Shown: positions 60,676 to 64,000 of the stretch, piece by piece
Position numbering within the stretch: the stretch's first letter is position 1
Layout of the letters: every line of letters starts with the position of its first letter
Source of the DNA: JAKSCF01 sp028279945
GTDB taxonomy: Bacteria > Bacillota > Clostridia > Peptostreptococcales > JAAYPU01
Reading direction: 5' to 3'
NCBI GenBank assembly: GCA_028279945.1
Contig: JANQMT010000078.1
Location: 1 to 64,000, forward strand
Length of the DNA stretch: 64,000 bases
Position numbers and translations under genes: made by a program
Notes under the pieces: model-generated
Database searches by the model: none
What the model was told of the DNA's origin: nothing
What the model saw: the letters and a program-made list of their open reading frames with translations, nothing else

Positions 60676-61125
60676 CTAGAATCTAAAAACATATATGATC
60701 TCATAAATCAATACAACCAACCATTGAACTGTAGCAAATAACAGTATTGATTCTAACAATCCATTGGGTACACTCAAAAAGTTAATCAAAATAATTGGCA
60801 TCAATGCCATCGACATGACACCTGCAATGTTAAGAGCATTCTTTAATATATTTGTTTGATACTCATCATATTTCTTCTGTTTGTATATTAATATTTTGAA
60901 TATAATGACTGCTGTTATAGTAAGAAATATATATCCAATATACCTCTGATTCCCTTGTCTTAAAAAATCACTCCATTGTCTTAAAACAGAAGATTCCAGT
61001 TCACCGGGATACAAAATAGATTCAAACTCCATATGATTTGAAGTTAGGAAAAATATTAATGAGTAAATGAACGATATTATGGTTACAAATCCCAAATTAA
61101 CCATTGGGCTTCTTAGAAGTTTCAT
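60676..61125 (-). CDS. Four-span membrane protein of unknown function
   Basis: 149 residues with four hydrophobic segments (~10-30, ~60-82, ~95-115, ~120-145) and a cytoplasmic-looking KQKKYDEYQTNILKNALN link. Its ATG overlaps the XRE gene stop by 4 bp, so the two are translationally coupled. Similar membrane proteins commonly follow YgzD-like XRE regulators; function unknown. Confidence 0.8.
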   Translation of the reverse strand: MKLLRSPMVNLGFVTIISFIYSLIFFLTSNHMEFESILYPGELESSVLRQWSDFLRQGNQRYIGYIFLTITAVIIFKILIYKQKKYDEYQTNILKNALNIAGVMSMALMPIILINFLSVPNGLLESILLFATVQWLVVLIYEIIYVFRF

Positions 61126-61328
61126 TTTCTTTCACTCCCTTCAAAGTCAAATATTTCTTGGATAGACATTTTAAAAAATACTGCTAAATCATACGCCAGC
61201 CAAAGCGAAGGATCAAATTTATTCGTTTCAATAGCATTTATTGCCTGCCTCGAAACATTAACTTTCTCACCCAGCTGAGCTTGTGTTAAATTCATGTTTA
61301 ATCTAAGCTCTCTTACTCTATTTCTCAT
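61122..61328 (-). CDS. Small XRE-family (YgzD-like) regulator
   Basis: 68 residues, almost entirely a helix-turn-helix: RELRLNMNLTQAQLGEKVNV then SRQAINAIETNKFDPSL. It likely represses its own operon through the two operators at 61344-61405. Confidence 0.92.
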   Translation of the reverse strand: MRNRVRELRLNMNLTQAQLGEKVNVSRQAINAIETNKFDPSLWLAYDLAVFFKMSIQEIFDFEGSERK

Positions 61329-61343
61329 TGACGACTCCTAACA

Positions 61344-61405
61344 TGTAATGCTAACCTTACATCTATGATAATTTAAAAACACGGATATGTCAAGTTAACC
61401 TTACA
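61344..61405 (-). promoter_or_regulatory. XRE promoter with two operator copies
   Basis: TTGACA (61393-61388) and TATCAT (61370-61365) with a 17-nt spacer. Two copies of TGTAAGGTTA with inverted partners, TGTAAGGTTAACTTGACA (61405-61388) and TGTAAGGTTAGCATTACA (61361-61344), overlap the -35 box and lie just downstream of the -10 box. Confidence 0.8.
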
Positions 61406-61430
61406 TAACAATGTGCTTTTAAACCCCTTT

Positions 61431-61790
61431 TCAATAACTCATGATTTCAAAGTCGTTATCACCATTAAAATTTAGCACCATATAGTAAGAATGATACAGC
61501 ACCATTCTTACGGTTATTCTTCCTTTTATTTTTTCTTTATATTTGTATTTTAAACTTTTAAACTGTTCTATAAAATTATCGTCCAGTACGATATCAGAGG
61601 CGTCGTTATAATAAATGGTTACATGATTTTCCGTTTTAGTTATAGCAGGCAGCTTATTGTCTTTATCATCATCCCTAGATCCAATTATTTTTTTTAATAA
61701 GCTATTGGGTTTCAGTATTTCTCTTGCAAATACTTTTTTGTCAAAATGAATTTGTCCTCCTGAAATAACATATTCCATACTCATATTCAT
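61431..61790 (-). CDS. Hypothetical protein following the VWA-like gene
   Basis: About 119 residues from ATG 61790 (GAGGG upstream); alternatives are TTG 61802 and ATG 61784. Mixed alpha/beta composition with basic KKIIGSRDDDKDNKL and no membrane segment or known motif. Starts within 2 bp of the preceding stop, so it belongs to the MoxR-VWA operon. Not recognised. Confidence 0.7.
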   Translation of the reverse strand: MNMSMEYVISGGQIHFDKKVFAREILKPNSLLKKIIGSRDDDKDNKLPAITKTENHVTIYYNDASDIVLDDNFIEQFKSLKYKYKEKIKGRITVRMVLYHSYYMVLNFNGDNDFEIMSY

Positions 61791-61791
61791 C

Positions 61792-62919
61792 TCATCCCTC
61801 AAAAGTTACATAATATCCAAAATCAGCTGGTTTTTTTGAATTCTTTGTAAGCACCCAAAGCGTGTTTTGATTGACAGAGATAGGCGCAGCGCCGTCACCG
61901 TCCGAAAAAATAATGACCAAGGGCATTTTTATTTTATCGGCTAGAGCAAATACAGGTCTAAAATCCGTACCGCCTCTTTTTTCTCTATTGTTATTAATTA
62001 GAAATTGGTTTAAGGGTATCGGTTCAGTACATTCGGTATCAAACCTAGTCACCATAATATCCACACCGATAATTTTATTGATCTCTTGCAGCTCTTTATA
62101 AAACGCCTTAACTAAGCTGTCTGAGATGGATCCACTTTCATCTATAGCCAGCAATGCCCTAACGCCAATAGCCCGCTTTGTACCCGGCAAATTTTCAAAT
62201 CTTCTGGATTGTCTTTTATAAGATTTTCTAACCATCATTTTGCCTCTTCCTGTCAAAAATCTTTTAAGCATAATTCTCCAATTAACTTTGATGTCCCGAT
62301 ATACTTCTTCTACTATGTCCTCAAGTCCAGATGGTAACTCTCCTTCTGCACTGGCTTGTTCCATGGTCTGAATCAACTTACTTTTCAAAGCATTTATTTC
62401 CACGCTCGAAGCAGGCTCATCGGATAGTTTATTGGCTTTTAGGCTTTCTTCTTCGAATACTAACAGAATCTCATGGTTTTTGACAGCAAAGCTCATTAAA
62501 TCGTCTACATCTGTTATGATGTCATAATAATACTCCGCATTTTTGTTTCTTTCTATATTTCTTTTTAGCTTTTGCGATAACTTATCTACCGTTATAGCAT
62601 TATTAAATAAGTACCTTTTGGCAATCATTTCGTTGACAGCCATATCACAAGCTGCAGACCATAAAAGGATTTCTCTATTCATACGTCGATATTGGTGCAT
62701 CAAAATCACATGCAACAGTTCATGCAATATAACGCCTTTTTGTTGATCAGCCGATAAACTTTCAAACCATTCTGGGTTATAATATATTTTTAAGCTTGGA
62801 ATAGATGCCATCCTAATGGTATCTATTTTTTCACTTTCCACTAAAGTAACCGATGACGCAACATATCCATAATAAGGTTGCTCTATTAATAGTTTTATAA
62901 TAACATCTTGAATCTTCAT
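61792..62919 (-). CDS. DUF2201-type metallopeptidase-like/VWA-like protein
   Basis: 375 residues from ATG 62919 (AGGGGTG upstream). The N-terminal half has a zinc-protease-like HELLH in VILHELLHVILMHQYR (~65-80). The C-terminal half is VWA-like with a metal-adhesion DESGS motif in LLAIDESGSISDS and a later VIIFSDGDG. Such proteins work with MoxR-type ATPases in ill-defined maturation or metal-insertion tasks. Starts ~10 bp after the ATPase gene. Confidence 0.88.
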   Translation of the reverse strand: MKIQDVIIKLLIEQPYYGYVASSVTLVESEKIDTIRMASIPSLKIYYNPEWFESLSADQQKGVILHELLHVILMHQYRRMNREILLWSAACDMAVNEMIAKRYLFNNAITVDKLSQKLKRNIERNKNAEYYYDIITDVDDLMSFAVKNHEILLVFEEESLKANKLSDEPASSVEINALKSKLIQTMEQASAEGELPSGLEDIVEEVYRDIKVNWRIMLKRFLTGRGKMMVRKSYKRQSRRFENLPGTKRAIGVRALLAIDESGSISDSLVKAFYKELQEINKIIGVDIMVTRFDTECTEPIPLNQFLINNNREKRGGTDFRPVFALADKIKMPLVIIFSDGDGAAPISVNQNTLWVLTKNSKKPADFGYYVTFEG

Positions 62920-62929
62920 AGATTCACCC

Positions 62930-64000
62930 CTAAGTAATACTGATGACATCAATAATTTTATCACTTACTTTATCAAATACTTCAGAACTAAGAAAAATTT
63001 CTAATTCCTTTTCTCTCTTTACAGAAAGGTATTTAAAAAATAGTATTTGCATTTCTTCAGGTAAGTCAACGAGAAACGCTTTAATGTTTTTTATATGTTC
63101 TTCGTCTTCAATAAAGCTTATAATAACTTTCTGTATGATGTAGTTGAGTATATCTATATGATTATTTTCAATTAAATGCTTGATATCATTTTTGACTTCA
63201 TCATAGTTTTCGAGAAGATCTTTAGTTGACGGAATCATCAAATTTCTGTTATTCAAAAAGCCATAAAAAGACGATGCCGCTTGGGGCCCAACAATTCCGC
63301 CAACCAGCTCTCTCATAAGATGATCCTCAAGCTTACAATGATTAAACAGTTCTTGAATTTTAGTCCATCCTCTAGGCGTCGGCGATTTTGCCAGAGCGGT
63401 AGAATCAGCAGATTTTTTCACTATCAAAAGCATATCCGGGCACGCTTTTAGGTAGGATAATACATCATCATTAGGATGATGCTTCAAGGAGTACTCAATA
63501 TAATCATCTATATCTGCAGTTACTTCTATGGCAATAAATCGATCAAGCATTGCATCATCCAGTGAATTTACCAGATAGTTCATAGTATCCGGGTTCATAG
63601 TAACCCCAATACGCCATCCGCCTGCAATCATATGCCCATTAATCTTTTTCTCAAGCAACAACGGATATAATACAGATATTGTATCACTGGGGACTCTATT
63701 GATTTCCTCTAAAACCAGGATTCCTTTTTCCGGATACATACCTTCTTCCACCGCTTGTTTTGTAGGTAAAAATTGTGGTGCTAAATATTTAGTTATACCT
63801 TTTTCTCTATCTTTATCAGGCAATCCCATAAAATCAGGCCCTTCAAGGGCTGCTGCATACAATCCAATATATCCAATCCCCAATTCATCCGCACATTGCT
63901 GATAAGCTGACGTTTTACCGATACCTCTTTCACTGATCAGTGCCGTAACACTCTGAGTATTTAAATACAGTTCTTTTATACATGCCTTTGCTTCACTGAT
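62930..64000 (-). CDS. MoxR-type AAA+ ATPase (partial, start beyond window)
   Basis: The frame is open to the window edge. It shows Walker A SERGIGKTSAY near its visible start, Walker B ILVLEEINRVP, and sensor-like MNPDTMNYLVNSLDDAMLDRF. MoxR ATPases act as chaperones with VWA partners, here the next gene. The first part of the protein, likely only a few tens of residues, is outside the window. Confidence 0.88.
   Translation of the reverse strand: MSEAKACIKELYLNTQSVTALISERGIGKTSAYQQCADELGIGYIGLYAAALEGPDFMGLPDKDREKGITKYLAPQFLPTKQAVEEGMYPEKGILVLEEINRVPSDTISVLYPLLLEKKINGHMIAGGWRIGVTMNPDTMNYLVNSLDDAMLDRFIAIEVTADIDDYIEYSLKHHPNDDVLSYLKACPDMLLIVKKSADSTALAKSPTPRGWTKIQELFNHCKLEDHLMRELVGGIVGPQAASSFYGFLNNRNLMIPSTKDLLENYDEVKNDIKHLIENNHIDILNYIIQKVIISFIEDEEHIKNIKAFLVDLPEEMQILFFKYLSVKREKELEIFLSSEVFDKVSDKIIDVISIT

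Overview
The window is low-G+C DNA with strong AGGAGG-type ribosome binding sites. It carries a pyruvate:ferredoxin oxidoreductase, a glycyl radical enzyme, corrinoid methyltransferases, sigma-54 promoters and a UviA-type sigma factor. Together these point to an anaerobic Gram-positive of the Clostridia (inference; no rRNA or tRNA gene is visible to place it further).

Region 1 (1-28.5 kb) is a large catabolic cluster that looks built around quaternary amines or chemically similar compounds. It holds two BCCT transporters, a sodium/solute symporter and two MttB-family methyltransferases without pyrrolysine. It also holds a corrinoid protein, a CobW-type GTPase and a UroD-type methyltransferase fused to a thioredoxin-like domain. 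A minus-strand operon encodes a TIM-barrel isomerase-like protein, an opine-type dehydrogenase, an Fe-alcohol dehydrogenase and PFOR. A glycyl radical enzyme (GRE) lies with its activase beside a divergent sigma-54 activator. Six sequences with -24/-12 spacing (five on the minus strand, one on the plus strand) stand before the GRE, MttB-2, BCCT-1, isomerase-operon, corrinoid-protein and symporter genes. This suggests one sigma-54 regulon in which GRE chemistry and corrinoid demethylation belong to the same programme. The sigma-54 activator gene and the isomerase gene have left decayed partial copies around BCCT-1.

Inside that cluster (11.4-14.6 kb) is a gene-poor accessory island. It has a UviA/TcdR-like sigma factor, a BhlA/UviB holin-like peptide and an unknown 112-residue protein. 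Two promoters there share the unusual pattern GGTTTACA-N17-GTCTTTWA.

Region 2 (28.5-46.4 kb) is metal and iron handling: a TetR regulator with an alpha/beta hydrolase, a MarR-controlled pair of exporter-fold ABC proteins followed by fur, and a Mn/Zn-type ABC importer whose last permease carries a C-terminal DNA-binding-like extension. A MATE transporter and a nikABCDE-type importer with a LysR regulator complete it. Similar Fur-box-like sites precede several of these genes.

Region 3 (46.6-64 kb) is mixed. It has a two-component system, a small c-di-GMP-riboswitch-linked pilin-like/DUF192/prepilin peptidase locus and an RND efflux pair under a MarR regulator with three evenly spaced operators. 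Further on are an amidohydrolase, an enoyl-CoA hydratase, an ArsR regulator with a flavodoxin-ferredoxin, a TipA-like MerR regulator, an XRE/membrane-protein pair, and a MoxR ATPase with a VWA/metallopeptidase-like protein that runs off the end of the window.
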